Shown here piece after piece: positions 1 through 8,811 of a stretch of DNA of 49,916 nt; position 1 is the stretch's first letter, and every line of letters starts with the position of its first letter. The translations under genes were made by a program, and so were the position numbers. This DNA comes from Pseudomonadota bacterium (GTDB lineage: Bacteria; Pseudomonadota; Alphaproteobacteria; Rhizobiales; Beijerinckiaceae). The notes beneath the pieces were generated by a model. It was not told the origin of the DNA, did no database searches, and saw only the letters and a program-made list of their open reading frames with translations. The stretch covers positions 1-49,916 of the forward strand of contig JAFAEL010000060.1 in NCBI GenBank assembly GCA_023423995.1, read 5' to 3'.

Positions 1-1124
1 AGATCAAGGCGCTCACCCGCCGGCTCGTCGGGGTAGCGAGTCATCAGGTGCTTGAGCAGGACGGCCTGTCCGGGCGCCTGGCGGATATCATCTCCCGGCA
101 GGTTGAACTCGAGAATCAGCAGGCGGCGCTGATGCTCATGGCCGACCGGGCGGGCGGCGTGGGCGTGGGCGGCCGTGGTCTCGGCCTCGACGCCGCCCCC
201 GGGAGCGTCCCGACCCGAGGAGGCGCCGGCGAGACGCCGTCCGTTCGCGTGGGGGGACCGAACGGCGCGGATGCTCCGCCACCGACGTTGAAGCCGCGAA
301 CCTCGCTCGACCCGCTTCACCAGGAAGCCGCGCCGGCGCGAAGGCCTCGTGTCCTCGCGGCGATCGAAACTCTCACCTTGCGGGACCAGTTCGGCGCGCT
401 CGAGACTTCCATGGACCGCCTGGAAGCGTCTCAGATTCGGTATCTTGGGGCGCTTTCGGTAGGGGCCCAGAGCAGAACGGCTCTGATCCAGGCCTCGCTG
501 GCGACCCTTGGAGTTCCGCTCCAGCCGCAAGGGCTTCCGGTATCCTCCCCCGGGCAGGCCCGGACCTCGCAGCGGACGCTTCCCAACGTCTTTGATGTCA
601 AGCTCACGGAGCTGGAGCTGGAGTTCGCACGGCTCGATCGCTGGCGGCAGCTTGTCGACACCGTTCCGCTTCGAGCTCCAGTGGAGACAGAGAACAGCCT
701 CACCAGCAATTTCGGCTCCCGCAAGGATCCGTTCACGGGCGCGATGGCGATGCATGCCGGCGTCGACTTTCGCGGCACTGCCGGCACCCCGGTCAAGGCC
801 GCTGGCGCAGGGCGCGTGATCGTGGCCGATGTCTCAGGGGGTTATGGGAACCTCGTGGAGGTCGAGCACGGCAACGGCATCGTGACACGCTACGCCCACC
901 TGTCGGCATTCAATGTCGGGCCGGGGCAAGCCGTTGCGCCAGGTGCCGTCATAGGGCTCCTCGGGTCGACCGGGCGCTCGACCGGGCCTCATCTCCATTA
1001 CGAGACGCGGGTCGGTAGCAGTCCAGTCGATCCGATGCGTTTTCTCCAGGCTGGCGCGAGCATGTTCTCTCAGGCACCGATCCAGACCGGTGTGTCATCT
1101 GATCAGGATATGGCGTTCGACTGA
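1..1124 (+). CDS. M23 (LytM-type) peptidoglycan endopeptidase, 5' partial
   Basis: The frame is open from the first bases of the window, so the true start is probably upstream; a GTG at 48 is only an internal candidate. The N-terminal part is hydrophilic with helical stretches. The last ~130 residues form a peptidase M23 domain: SNFGSRKDPF, the zinc-ligand motif HAGVD, then GYGNLVEVEHGNG, YAHLS and the second motif GPHLHYE. These motifs are what M23 enzymes use to bind zinc and cut peptide cross-links in peptidoglycan, so an envelope location is expected, although the export signal would lie outside the window. It ends 66 bp before the likely start of the caspase-like gene on the same strand. 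Whether it belongs to the T6SS locus is unknown; a wall-opening enzyme beside a T6SS would make sense. Domain call firm, role inferred. Confidence 0.88.
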   Translation, partial: IKALTRRLVGVASHQVLEQDGLSGRLADIISRQVELENQQAALMLMADRAGGVGVGGRGLGLDAAPGSVPTRGGAGETPSVRVGGPNGADAPPPTLKPRTSLDPLHQEAAPARRPRVLAAIETLTLRDQFGALETSMDRLEASQIRYLGALSVGAQSRTALIQASLATLGVPLQPQGLPVSSPGQARTSQRTLPNVFDVKLTELELEFARLDRWRQLVDTVPLRAPVETENSLTSNFGSRKDPFTGAMAMHAGVDFRGTAGTPVKAAGAGRVIVADVSGGYGNLVEVEHGNGIVTRYAHLSAFNVGPGQAVAPGAVIGLLGSTGRSTGPHLHYETRVGSSPVDPMRFLQAGASMFSQAPIQTGVSSDQDMAFD

Positions 1125-1189
1125 GGCGCTATTTGCCTAGACTCTCCGTGGGCGGTATCCTCGGGGAGATTCCTGGTGTCTCTCGGTGC

Positions 1190-3940
1190 ATGCGCGCCTT
1201 CCTGACGCTGATTGTCAGCGTATTCCTTCTCCTGGCTGCGGAGCCAGCCTGGGCTGCTGGAGACCGTAGAGTCGCGCTCGTTATCGGGAACTCGGTGTAC
1301 CGGAAGTTCCCGGCACTTCCGAACCCCCGTAACGACGCCGAGGACGTCACCTCGGCCCTGAAGCAGGTCGGGTTTACAGTGCTCGGCGGCACGGACCTCA
1401 CACGCGAGCAGATGAGGGACAGTCTCCGCCAGTTCGCCCGCACCGCGCAGGATGCGGAGGCGGCGCTGGTGTTCTACGCCGGGCACGGCCTCCAGTACCG
1501 CGGCCGCAACTACCTTGTCCCGGTCGATGCAAGGCTCGAGGACGAGTTCGACCTGGAATACGAGACGGTCCGTGTCGACGATGTGGTTGAGGAGCTGAAC
1601 CGGGCGGATGGCCCCCGCATCCTCATCCTGGATGCGTGCCGCAACCTCCCGCTCTCGACCCGGAGCCGCGACCCCTTCTCCTCGACCGGCCTCGCCAAGC
1701 TCAGCGGGCGCGGCCTCATCGTCGCCTATGCCACTCAGGCCAACCAGGTTGCGTATGACGGCACCGGCCGCAACAGCATCTTCACCAGCGCCTTTCTGAA
1801 GAGCGTCCAGGAGCCCGGGCTCGACGTCACGCAGGTGTTCCAGCGCGTCAGCATGAGCGTGGACCAGGTGACCCAGGGGCGGCAAACGCCTGAATTGTCG
1901 ATGTCGTATCCCGGGCATTTCTACCTGAACCGGGGCGAGACGGAGCGCGAAGCCTGGCCGAAGGCGCGCGCCAGCAACGATCCGCAGCTGCTGCGCGAGT
2001 TCATCGCCAAGTACCCGAACAGTTTCCTCGTTCCGGATGCGAAGGACATGATCCAGCGTCTGGAAGCGCGCGGGGTGGCCCGCGGCGACCGGAACCCGCA
2101 ACAGGCTGAGCAACCGCAACCGCCATCGACGCTGCAGCTCGCGCACCGGCCGGACGCCGCCGCTGCCGCGCGGGCACGGGAGGAAGAGGAGCGGCTGGCT
2201 TGGCAACGGCTTCAGGAGGAGCAGCGACGCCGGGCCGAAACGCGGCGTCAGGCCGAGCGCGAGCGGGCCGCCGCGGCGGAGCAGGAACGTCAGAGACAGC
2301 TTCAGGAGGAAGAGCGCCGGCGCTCCGAAGCCCGCAAGGCCGAGCAGGAGCGCCTCGCCGAAGACGCGCGGCAGAAGAAGCTGGCCGAGGAGCGAGTCGC
2401 TGCCGAGGCGCGGCTGGAAGAGGAGCGCCGCCAGGCGGAGATGCGCAAGGCCGAGCAGGAGCGGCTGGCCGAAGAGGCGCGGCAGAGGAAGCTCGCAGAG
2501 GAACGAGCCGCTGCCGAGGCTAGGGAGCGGCAGCGGATGGAACGCGAGGCCAGGCTTCAGGAGGAGCGGCGCCAAGCGGAGATCCGGAAGGCGGAGCAGG
2601 AGCGCCTAGCAGAGGAAGCTCGGCAGAGGAAGTTGGCTGAGGAGCGCGCAGCCGCCGAGGTTCGGGAACGGCAGCGCCTCGAGCGCGAGGCCCGTCTCGA
2701 AGAGGAGCGCCGGCAGGTCGAAGCGCGCCGGGCGGAGCAGGAGCGTCTGGCAGAGGAAGCGCGCCAGAAGAAGCTGGCGGAGGAACGCGCAGCCGCCGAG
2801 GCTCGGGAGCGGCAGCGCCTCGAGCGCGAGGCCCGTTTCGAAGAGGAGCGCCGGCAGGCGGAAGTGCGCCGGGCGGAGCAGGAGCGGCTGGCCGAGGAAG
2901 CGCGCCAGAAGAAGTTGGCCGAGGAGCGTGCCGCCGCCGACGCTCGGGAGCGCCAGCGCCTTGAACGGGAAGCTCGCATCGAAGAGGAGCGCAGGCAGGC
3001 CGTGGCGCGACGGCTCGAGCAGGAGCGGCTGGCCGAGGAAGCCCGCCAGAGGAAGCTTGCAGAGGAGCGTGCCGCTGCGGAAGCTCGCAACCGCTTGGCC
3101 GAGGAGGCTGCCCGTGCGGACGAGCATCGGCGGAAGGCTGCCGAGGCGGCCCGGGCGGAGCAGGAGCGCGTGCGGTTGGCCGCTGAGCAGGCCGAACGCG
3201 ATCGCCTTGCTTGGGCGCAACTGGAGGAGGAGCAGCGCCGTCGGGCCACGGCCGCGCAGGCCGAAGTGGTGGCCGAAGCCACACGTCCCGCTTCGGATGG
3301 TTCGGCTCAGACGACTGTCGAGGCCATCAAGTCGGCGGTCCCGAGCTCCAAGCTCGCTGCGCTGACCGACAGCGTGGCGCCGCGGCCAGTGCCGGACCCG
3401 CCACCGATGCGTCTGGCATCCGTCGATGCGGCCCGGCCTGCCGCCACGGACCAGCCCCCCGCGTCCAGCGGCTTCCCGAAGGAGGTTCTTGATCGGGACC
3501 GTTTGGTTCGAGAGACCAAGGCCGAGCTCAGCCGCATCGGCTGTTTCGACGACGAGCCCGACGGCAAATGGGACAAGGATGCCCAGGCGGCGCTCCGGCG
3601 CTTTTCCCGCCAGGTGAAGCTCGCGCCGCTGCCTTCGGAGCCGAATGCGGATCTGCTCGACGATCTCAAGCGCCGGCCGGCCCATGTCTGCCCGCTCGAA
3701 TGCGGCGCGGGGGAGCGCCCTCAGCGAGGTCAGTGCGTGGCTGTCGCGCGGCCCGAGGCGAAGCCGGCCGCACGCCGCGAGCCGAAGCCCCGCGCTGTAG
3801 CCGCAGAGCGGGAACGACGCGCGCCCGAGCCGCGCGCCGTGCGTCCGCGTCCCTCCGGGCCGTCCCAGGCACCGGTCTCCACGGCGTCCAGCGCACCGAA
3901 ACCGGCAGCGCCCCGCGCCATCATGGGCGTCGGGTTCTGA
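1190..3940 (+). CDS. Secreted caspase-like (C14) protein with long coiled coil and C-terminal PG-binding-like domain
   Basis: An ATG at 1190 is preferred over a TTG at 1133 because it opens a clear signal peptide (MRAFLTLIV...AEPAWAAG, residues 1-24). Residues ~25-250 form a caspase/metacaspase p20-type domain with the His in YAGHG (H99) and the Cys in LDACRN (C150), so the catalytic dyad is intact. Residues ~330-690 are a Glu/Arg/Ala-rich coiled coil built of 47-residue repeats. Near residues 770-830 is a peptidoglycan-binding-like segment (RETKAELSRIGCFDDEPDG, then AALRRFSRQ), followed by a basic Pro/Ala-rich tail ending GVGF. Length is 916 residues. The product is exported, probably periplasmic. 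Substrate and role are unknown; it is convergent with the small secreted gene at 4002-4469 at the edge of the T6SS locus. Confidence 0.85.
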   Translation: MRAFLTLIVSVFLLLAAEPAWAAGDRRVALVIGNSVYRKFPALPNPRNDAEDVTSALKQVGFTVLGGTDLTREQMRDSLRQFARTAQDAEAALVFYAGHGLQYRGRNYLVPVDARLEDEFDLEYETVRVDDVVEELNRADGPRILILDACRNLPLSTRSRDPFSSTGLAKLSGRGLIVAYATQANQVAYDGTGRNSIFTSAFLKSVQEPGLDVTQVFQRVSMSVDQVTQGRQTPELSMSYPGHFYLNRGETEREAWPKARASNDPQLLREFIAKYPNSFLVPDAKDMIQRLEARGVARGDRNPQQAEQPQPPSTLQLAHRPDAAAAARAREEEERLAWQRLQEEQRRRAETRRQAERERAAAAEQERQRQLQEEERRRSEARKAEQERLAEDARQKKLAEERVAAEARLEEERRQAEMRKAEQERLAEEARQRKLAEERAAAEARERQRMEREARLQEERRQAEIRKAEQERLAEEARQRKLAEERAAAEVRERQRLEREARLEEERRQVEARRAEQERLAEEARQKKLAEERAAAEARERQRLEREARFEEERRQAEVRRAEQERLAEEARQKKLAEERAAADARERQRLEREARIEEERRQAVARRLEQERLAEEARQRKLAEERAAAEARNRLAEEAARADEHRRKAAEAARAEQERVRLAAEQAERDRLAWAQLEEEQRRRATAAQAEVVAEATRPASDGSAQTTVEAIKSAVPSSKLAALTDSVAPRPVPDPPPMRLASVDAARPAATDQPPASSGFPKEVLDRDRLVRETKAELSRIGCFDDEPDGKWDKDAQAALRRFSRQVKLAPLPSEPNADLLDDLKRRPAHVCPLECGAGERPQRGQCVAVARPEAKPAARREPKPRAVAAERERRAPEPRAVRPRPSGPSQAPVSTASSAPKPAAPRAIMGVGF
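2420..3124 (+). repeat. Intragenic tandem repeat, 141 bp (47 codons) x 5
   Basis: Repeat units inside the caspase-like gene begin at 2420, 2561, 2702, 2843 and 2984, exactly 141 bp apart, each opening with codons for EERRQ. The unit encodes EERRQAE-RKAEQERLAEEAR, then RKLAEERAAAEARERQR, then EREAR. A shorter degenerate unit precedes them at about 2306, and the last unit decays at its end. The repeats keep the reading frame and form a charged coiled-coil rod. The number of units may differ between strains by recombination. Confidence 0.9.
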
Positions 3941-4001
3941 CGAGCACCTTCCGCCGGGAGAGGACGCGGCTCCTTCGGAGCGAGGCGAGGAGGGAGCCCG
4001 G

Positions 4002-4469
4002 TCAGTACTCGAACTTCGCGCCAGCGCGCGTGGTCACCTTCAGCAGGTCGCCGCAATTGGCGATGGCAGCACCGCTGCCGCCCGTGCAGGCCAGGACGTC
4101 GTTGACCAGTACGCGGCCAATCTCGGTGCAGGCTGCTCCATTGAGGTCGAACGGGACGACCTTGGTGCGCTCGGCCCGGATGTCGGGAAAGGTGAGGCCG
4201 ATGCGCCGCGTGATCTGGCCGCTGGCGTCGAAGATGAAGGTGTCGAGCCGAAGCTCCTTCACCGTCTCGGGAGTCCGGTTCTCGACCACGAAATAGGCCC
4301 GGCAGCCGGGCCCGGCTGCCTCGAGCTTGTTCAGCTCCAGGGTGATGGACCCGCTTGGCCGCTTATCCGTGGCGGGTTGGGCCCCGGCCATCCCGCAGCC
4401 AAGGGTGAAGGCCGCAAGCGCGACAGAAGCAAAACGGGCGACAGGCAAGGCGCTACTCTCCGCAGACAT
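4002..4469 (-). CDS. Small exported protein of unknown function at the end of the tss operon
   Basis: 155 residues. The ATG at 4469 is chosen because it opens a signal peptide (MSAESSALPVARFASVALAA, cleavage near AGA-QPATD); the longer frame to 4535 has no such signal. A Cys sits in the signal region (TLGCG), but the residues before it do not form a good lipobox. The mature part alternates short hydrophobic strands (GSITLELNKLEA, RAYFVVENRT, VKELRLDTFIFD, RTKVVPFDLNG), suggesting a beta-sandwich, and carries four Cys that could pair. It is the last gene of the minus-strand block after clpV, about 90 bp beyond the preceding small gene. No family recognised. In size, export and fold type it resembles TssJ, which is otherwise missing here, but I see no sequence match. 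Confidence 0.75.
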   Translation of the reverse strand: MSAESSALPVARFASVALAAFTLGCGMAGAQPATDKRPSGSITLELNKLEAAGPGCRAYFVVENRTPETVKELRLDTFIFDASGQITRRIGLTFPDIRAERTKVVPFDLNGAACTEIGRVLVNDVLACTGGSGAAIANCGDLLKVTTRAGAKFEY

Positions 4470-4559
4470 GCTCGGGTGAGGATCGGGTTCGTTCGCCGCA
4501 TTGCTCCAGTACCATGTTCCACCTCGCAACGGCACGGCGGATCGACATGGAACGACGCG

Positions 4560-4862
4560 CTATTCGCCGGCTGGTTCCTCGTCGTCCTCGTACCGGTAGA
4601 GCTTGCCCCAATCGGGCTGCCAGAGCCCGTCCGGATCCATGACGACCAGCGGCACCTTGAAATCGTTCGCGAGCCGGATGGCCGAGCGGAACGCTTCCTT
4701 CAGGGGAAGTTCGCCGCTGGAGAAATCCTTCGGCAGCCGGCCCTGCGAAGCCGAGCGCGGGCAGTCGATAATGCCGTATTGCTTCTCGCCGTCCTGTCCG
4801 AGGACCAGGGTCATGGCATCGTCGGGCCGCTCGTCGACCTGCTCGAACCTGTTCTGCGTCAT
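4560..4862 (-). CDS. Small acidic protein of unknown function downstream of clpV
   Basis: 100 residues from ATG 4862, which has AGAGG nine bases upstream; the ATG at 4871 lies directly on that site and is less likely. No signal peptide or membrane segment is visible, so it is probably cytoplasmic. Readable features are a central segment (KQYGIIDCPR), a helical part (LPLKEAFRSAIRLANDF), the strand VPLVVMDPDGLW and a very acidic end (YEDDEEPAGE). It lies 60 bp after clpV on the same strand, so co-transcription with the sheath-recycling genes is likely. Family not recognised; an accessory T6SS role is only guilt by association. Confidence 0.7.
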   Translation of the reverse strand: MTQNRFEQVDERPDDAMTLVLGQDGEKQYGIIDCPRSASQGRLPKDFSSGELPLKEAFRSAIRLANDFKVPLVVMDPDGLWQPDWGKLYRYEDDEEPAGE

Positions 4863-4922
4863 GTTCGACATCCTCTCGTCTGGAGCAGAAGGCGCAGCCG
4901 CACGGTGCTCGCCGGGTTCGGT

Positions 4923-7754
4923 TCAGGCGGGCGCGGGCGGCGCCCCCGCCGTCCCGCTTTCCGGAACGCCCGCGATATCCGGTGTCGCGCCAAAATCCTC
5001 TCCGGGCGGCATCGCCGTCGTGGCGCTTTCCTCGGCGTCCGGGAGGGGCTGGTCGGTCGCAGAACGCCACGCATAGGCGAACTGGCCGCCCTCCATGGTG
5101 ACCCGTGCCTCCACCAGCTCTTCCTTGGCGAGAGAGCGGTGCAGGAACTCGCGCGACAGCGCCGGAAGCAGCGTGTTCGTGATGATGTTGTCGATCATCC
5201 GGCCGCCCGAATCGGGATCATTGCAGAGGGAGACGATGTGATCGACCACCGCATCGTCATAGACGAAGCGGGCATCGTGGTTCTCGCGGATCCGGCGCCC
5301 GATCCGGTCGAGCTGGAGCCGGACGATGCCGCCCAGCATGGCGGGCGAGAGCGGGAAATAGGGGATCGTCACGATGCGGCCGAGCAGGGCGGCCGGAAAC
5401 ACTTTCAGGAGATCCGGTCGCAGCGCCTGCGCAAGTGCATCGGGATCGCTCAGGTAGCTCGGATCGCGCGAGAGCTGCATGATCAGATCGGTCCCGACAT
5501 TCGAGGTCAGGATGATGAGGGTGTTCTTGAAGTCGATGCGCCGGCCGGTGCCGTCCTCCATCACCCCCTTGTCGAAGACCTGGAAGAAGATTTCGTGGAC
5601 GTCCGGGTGGGCCTTCTCGACCTCGTCGAGCAGGATGACGCTGTATGGCTTGCGCCGCACCGCCTCCGTGAGCCGCCCGCCCTCGCCGTAGCCGACATAG
5701 CCGGGGGGCGCTCCCTTGAGCGTGGAGACCGTGTGCGCCTCCTGAAACTCGCTCATGTTGATGGTGATCATGTTCTGCTCGCCGCCATAGAGGGCCTCGG
5801 CGAGCGCGAGGGCGGTCTCGGTCTTGCCGACCCCGGACGGGCCGACGAGCATGAAGACGCCGATAGGCTTGTTCGGGTTGTCGAGCTTGGCGCGGTTCGT
5901 CTCGATGCGCTTGGCCACCATCGAGAGCCCGTGCGACTGGCCGATGACGCGACGGTTCAGGATTTCCGGCAACCTGAGGACGTTCTGGATCTCGTCCTTC
6001 ACCATTCGGCCGACCGGAATGCCGGTCCAGTCCGAGACGACGGAAGCGATCGCCTGTTCGTCCACATGGGCGTAGATCATGCGCCGTTCGGGATCGATCT
6101 CCTCGAGGGCGGCCGAGCGCTCCCTCAGGGTCGAGCGGATCGCATCGATATCGGCCGGGGCATCCGCCCCGTCGGCCGGAAGAGAGGCATCGCCGGAGCC
6201 GTTCGGCAGCCCGGTCGCGCCCTTCGTGATCTGCTCGCGCAGCCCGCGGATCTCGTCCACGATGGCCGTTTCAGATTGCCACTCGCCCTCAAGCTTCGCG
6301 AGCTTCTCCTCGAGGCCCGCGACCTCGGCCTCGAGCTCGACGATGCGGTCCTCGTCCGCCACCCCGAGATCGCGATCCTTGATCAGGGCCTCGCGCTCGC
6401 CGCGTCGCGCGGCGATAGCAACGCGTGTGTCCCCGATCGCGGCCGGGATCGCCGTCTGGCTGATCGCGACCCGAGCGCAAGCCGTGTCGAGAAGGCTCAC
6501 GGCCTTGTCGGGCAGCTGCCGCGCCGGGATATAGCGGGAGGAGAGCGTGACGGCGGCCACGATCGCGGCATCTGAGATCCGCACCTTGTGGTGCCTCTCC
6601 ATCTGCCCCGTGAGACCGCGGAGCATGTCGCAGGCCTTCTCGATCGCAGGCTCTCCGACCTGGATGGGCTGGAACCGCCGCGTCAGGGCGGGGTCCTTCT
6701 CGAAATATTGCCGGTACTCGGCCCAGGTCGTGGCCGCGATCGTCTTCAGGGTGCCGCGGGCGAGGGCCGGCTTGAGGAGGTTTGCGGCGTCACCGGTCCC
6801 GGCCTGCCCGCCGGCGCCGATCAGCGTGTGCGCCTCGTCGATGAAGAGGATGATCGGGGTTGGGGACGACTGCACCTCGTCGATGACCGAACGCAGCCGC
6901 TGCTCGAACTCGCCCTTCATGGAAGCACCAGCCTGCATGAGGCCGATATCCAGGGCGCAGAGGCGCACGCCCTTCAGACTCGGCGGAACGTCGCCCGCCG
7001 CGATGCGCTGGGCGAATCCCTCCACGACTGCTGTCTTGCCGACGCCCGCCTCGCCCGTGAGGATCGGGTTGTTCTGGCGCCGCCGCATCAGAACGTCGAT
7101 GAGCTGGCGGATCTCCTCGTCGCGCCCCCTAACCGGGTCCATCTCGCCGGAGACGGCCTGAGCCGTAAGGTCCTGCGAGAAGCGGTCGAGGGCCGTCTGG
7201 CCCCGTTGGAGCGAAGCTTCCGCGCCCGGGGTTCCGGCCGCGACCGCGCCGGAACCGTCCATCGGGCGAAGGTTCTCCTCGTCCGATTTCGACCAGATAC
7301 CCCGGTGCTCCGCCGCCAGCGCATCCACGGGGATCTTGGAGAATTCCGGCGAGATCCCGATCAGCGCCCGCTTCAGTTCGTTCGACTTGAGGATGGCGAC
7401 GAGCACATGGCCGGACCTGATCTGGGTCTCGCCGAAGAAAAGCGTCGCGTAGTGCCAGCCACGGTCGAGCATATCGACGACGACGTTCGAGATGCCCGGC
7501 ATCTCGGTTTCGTTCTTCCGGAATCCGTCCACCACCCGGGCGATATCGGTGAGAAGCTTGCCGCGATCGAGCTTGAAGCGGTCCGCCGTCAGCGACACGT
7601 CGGTGTCGTTCTTCTGGAGGAGGTGGAACAGCCAGTGGGCGAGCTCGACGTTGCGATTTCCGGCGCTCTTGGCGTGCCTCAGCGCCTGGATGAAGGCCTC
7701 GTAACCAACGCGGTTCAGCTTCCCTGTGACGGTTTCGAGACTGATATCGGCCAT
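4923..7754 (-). CDS. clpV: T6SS sheath-disassembly ATPase ClpV (TssH)
   Basis: 943 residues, AAA+ ClpB/HSP100 class. Residues ~1-160 form the Clp N-domain (starting MADISLETVTGKLNRVG) that in ClpV recognises the TssB-TssC sheath. The first ATPase module has Walker A GEAGVGKT (~234-241) and Walker B ILFIDEAH. A coiled-coil middle region (ELEAEVAGLEEKLAKLEGEW) follows, then a second module with GPSGVGKTETA and VILLDEVEKAH. It uses ATP to pull contracted sheath apart so that subunits can be reused. About 45 residues at the C-terminus are a Pro/Ala/Glu-rich extension beyond the usual ClpV end. It starts 18 bp after tssG, with a G-rich ribosome site (AGGGGGG). Confidence 0.97.
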   Translation of the reverse strand: MADISLETVTGKLNRVGYEAFIQALRHAKSAGNRNVELAHWLFHLLQKNDTDVSLTADRFKLDRGKLLTDIARVVDGFRKNETEMPGISNVVVDMLDRGWHYATLFFGETQIRSGHVLVAILKSNELKRALIGISPEFSKIPVDALAAEHRGIWSKSDEENLRPMDGSGAVAAGTPGAEASLQRGQTALDRFSQDLTAQAVSGEMDPVRGRDEEIRQLIDVLMRRRQNNPILTGEAGVGKTAVVEGFAQRIAAGDVPPSLKGVRLCALDIGLMQAGASMKGEFEQRLRSVIDEVQSSPTPIILFIDEAHTLIGAGGQAGTGDAANLLKPALARGTLKTIAATTWAEYRQYFEKDPALTRRFQPIQVGEPAIEKACDMLRGLTGQMERHHKVRISDAAIVAAVTLSSRYIPARQLPDKAVSLLDTACARVAISQTAIPAAIGDTRVAIAARRGEREALIKDRDLGVADEDRIVELEAEVAGLEEKLAKLEGEWQSETAIVDEIRGLREQITKGATGLPNGSGDASLPADGADAPADIDAIRSTLRERSAALEEIDPERRMIYAHVDEQAIASVVSDWTGIPVGRMVKDEIQNVLRLPEILNRRVIGQSHGLSMVAKRIETNRAKLDNPNKPIGVFMLVGPSGVGKTETALALAEALYGGEQNMITINMSEFQEAHTVSTLKGAPPGYVGYGEGGRLTEAVRRKPYSVILLDEVEKAHPDVHEIFFQVFDKGVMEDGTGRRIDFKNTLIILTSNVGTDLIMQLSRDPSYLSDPDALAQALRPDLLKVFPAALLGRIVTIPYFPLSPAMLGGIVRLQLDRIGRRIRENHDARFVYDDAVVDHIVSLCNDPDSGGRMIDNIITNTLLPALSREFLHRSLAKEELVEARVTMEGGQFAYAWRSATDQPLPDAEESATTAMPPGEDFGATPDIAGVPESGTAGAPPAPA

Positions 7755-7772
7755 CGCACCCCCCTGTCTTGC

Positions 7773-8789
7773 TCAGGCCGAGGCCTGCCGTCGCTTGGCG
7801 ATCCGTTCCGCCGGGTGGAAGCGCGCATCGCGCCTATAACCCTCGGTCGGCGCGTCCTCTTTTTTCTGGATCCAGGTCGTGTAGCCGAGCCGCCCGAACC
7901 GGCCCAGGCTCACGGGTCGCACTTCTCGCGCGGGAAGTGCGAGTTCCAGGTCCCAGTCGAGCTCATGGCCCAGATAGAAGAATACAAGATCCGCGACCGG
8001 TTCGCACCTGTCGCCGCTCGGCAGGAAGCGCTCGTATTCGCTCATGTTCTTTGTGGCGATGCGAAGCCGTATCTTGTCCTCGACGCTGAACACGCTCGCG
8101 CCGACCAGGAGATCGACCCCGAGCGTCGCGTGTTTCTGCCCGAGCCGGCTCCTGTCGGATTGGTCGAACGGCAGGTGGGTTCCGACGAACTCCTCGATGT
8201 CGACGTCCACCGCGAACAGGCCGCCGAGGGCACCCCGCAGACGGGTGGCGGATTTTGCCTTAGGGGCGAGCAGGCCTGCAAAGGCGAGCTTGGCCGTGTC
8301 GGGTACCGAATCCAGCCCCTGGTAGATGGGGGAGCCGATCCCGATGGCGCTGCCGAGATAGGCGGCGAACCGATCGAGATCCGGCCGGTCGTGCTGCGCG
8401 ATCGGGCGTGCATCGGCCCAGGCGCGGAAAAAGAGCTGAAGAAACCGGTTGTTGAAGAGGTCGAGGAACCGCGCGAAGGAATCGTCCCGCGCGAGCCACC
8501 ATCCATAGGCTTCGCTCGTCGTGGAAAGCGGAAGCGGACCCTGCGGCCCCAGCAGGCCCAGAAATTTCACATAGAGGCGCAACCGGCCTTCGCGGTCCTG
8601 GTCCGTCCGGCTGATGTTCGACGCCGGGAAGTCGAGATAGGGGTCCTCGCCCAGCCTGACATATTCGTCCCGACTGCTGGCGCTGTCGCCGATGCGCGGC
8701 CTGTCGGGATGGCTGCGCTCGATGGCGCGCAGGATCGCGAAGAGATCATGCGCCCAGGGCTCTCGCTCGAGGTCGGAGCGAAGAGTCAC
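7773..8789 (-). CDS. tssG: T6SS baseplate protein TssG
   Basis: 338 residues from GTG 8789 (reading VTLRSDLEREPWAHDLF), which has GGAG nine bases upstream and lies 22 bp after the tssF stop. The open frame continues to 9119, but that part overlaps tssF and is low-complexity shadow. Family marks of TssG (VasB/ImpH) include the N-terminal FAILRAIER, the GPQGPLPLSTTSEAYG segment, FLDLFNNRFLQLFFRAWA and a C-terminal LGRFGRLGYTTW. TssG and two TssF subunits clamp the baseplate wedge to TssK and TssE. It sits in the canonical order tssE-tssF-tssG-clpV. Confidence 0.95.
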   Translation of the reverse strand: MTLRSDLEREPWAHDLFAILRAIERSHPDRPRIGDSASSRDEYVRLGEDPYLDFPASNISRTDQDREGRLRLYVKFLGLLGPQGPLPLSTTSEAYGWWLARDDSFARFLDLFNNRFLQLFFRAWADARPIAQHDRPDLDRFAAYLGSAIGIGSPIYQGLDSVPDTAKLAFAGLLAPKAKSATRLRGALGGLFAVDVDIEEFVGTHLPFDQSDRSRLGQKHATLGVDLLVGASVFSVEDKIRLRIATKNMSEYERFLPSGDRCEPVADLVFFYLGHELDWDLELALPAREVRPVSLGRFGRLGYTTWIQKKEDAPTEGYRRDARFHPAERIAKRRQASA

Positions 8790-8811
8790 GGCCGAGACTC
8801 CGCTGGGCGTC

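Noticed and set aside
1103..2575. Minus-strand open frame of 490 codons opposite the caspase-like gene
   Set aside because: Leu/Pro-rich antisense of a repeat; the plus strand has signal peptide, catalytic dyad and coiled coil.
3969..3981. GCTCC-TTC-GGAGC hairpin between the convergent caspase-like and small secreted genes
   Set aside because: Only five base pairs and no T run on either strand; too weak to call a terminator.
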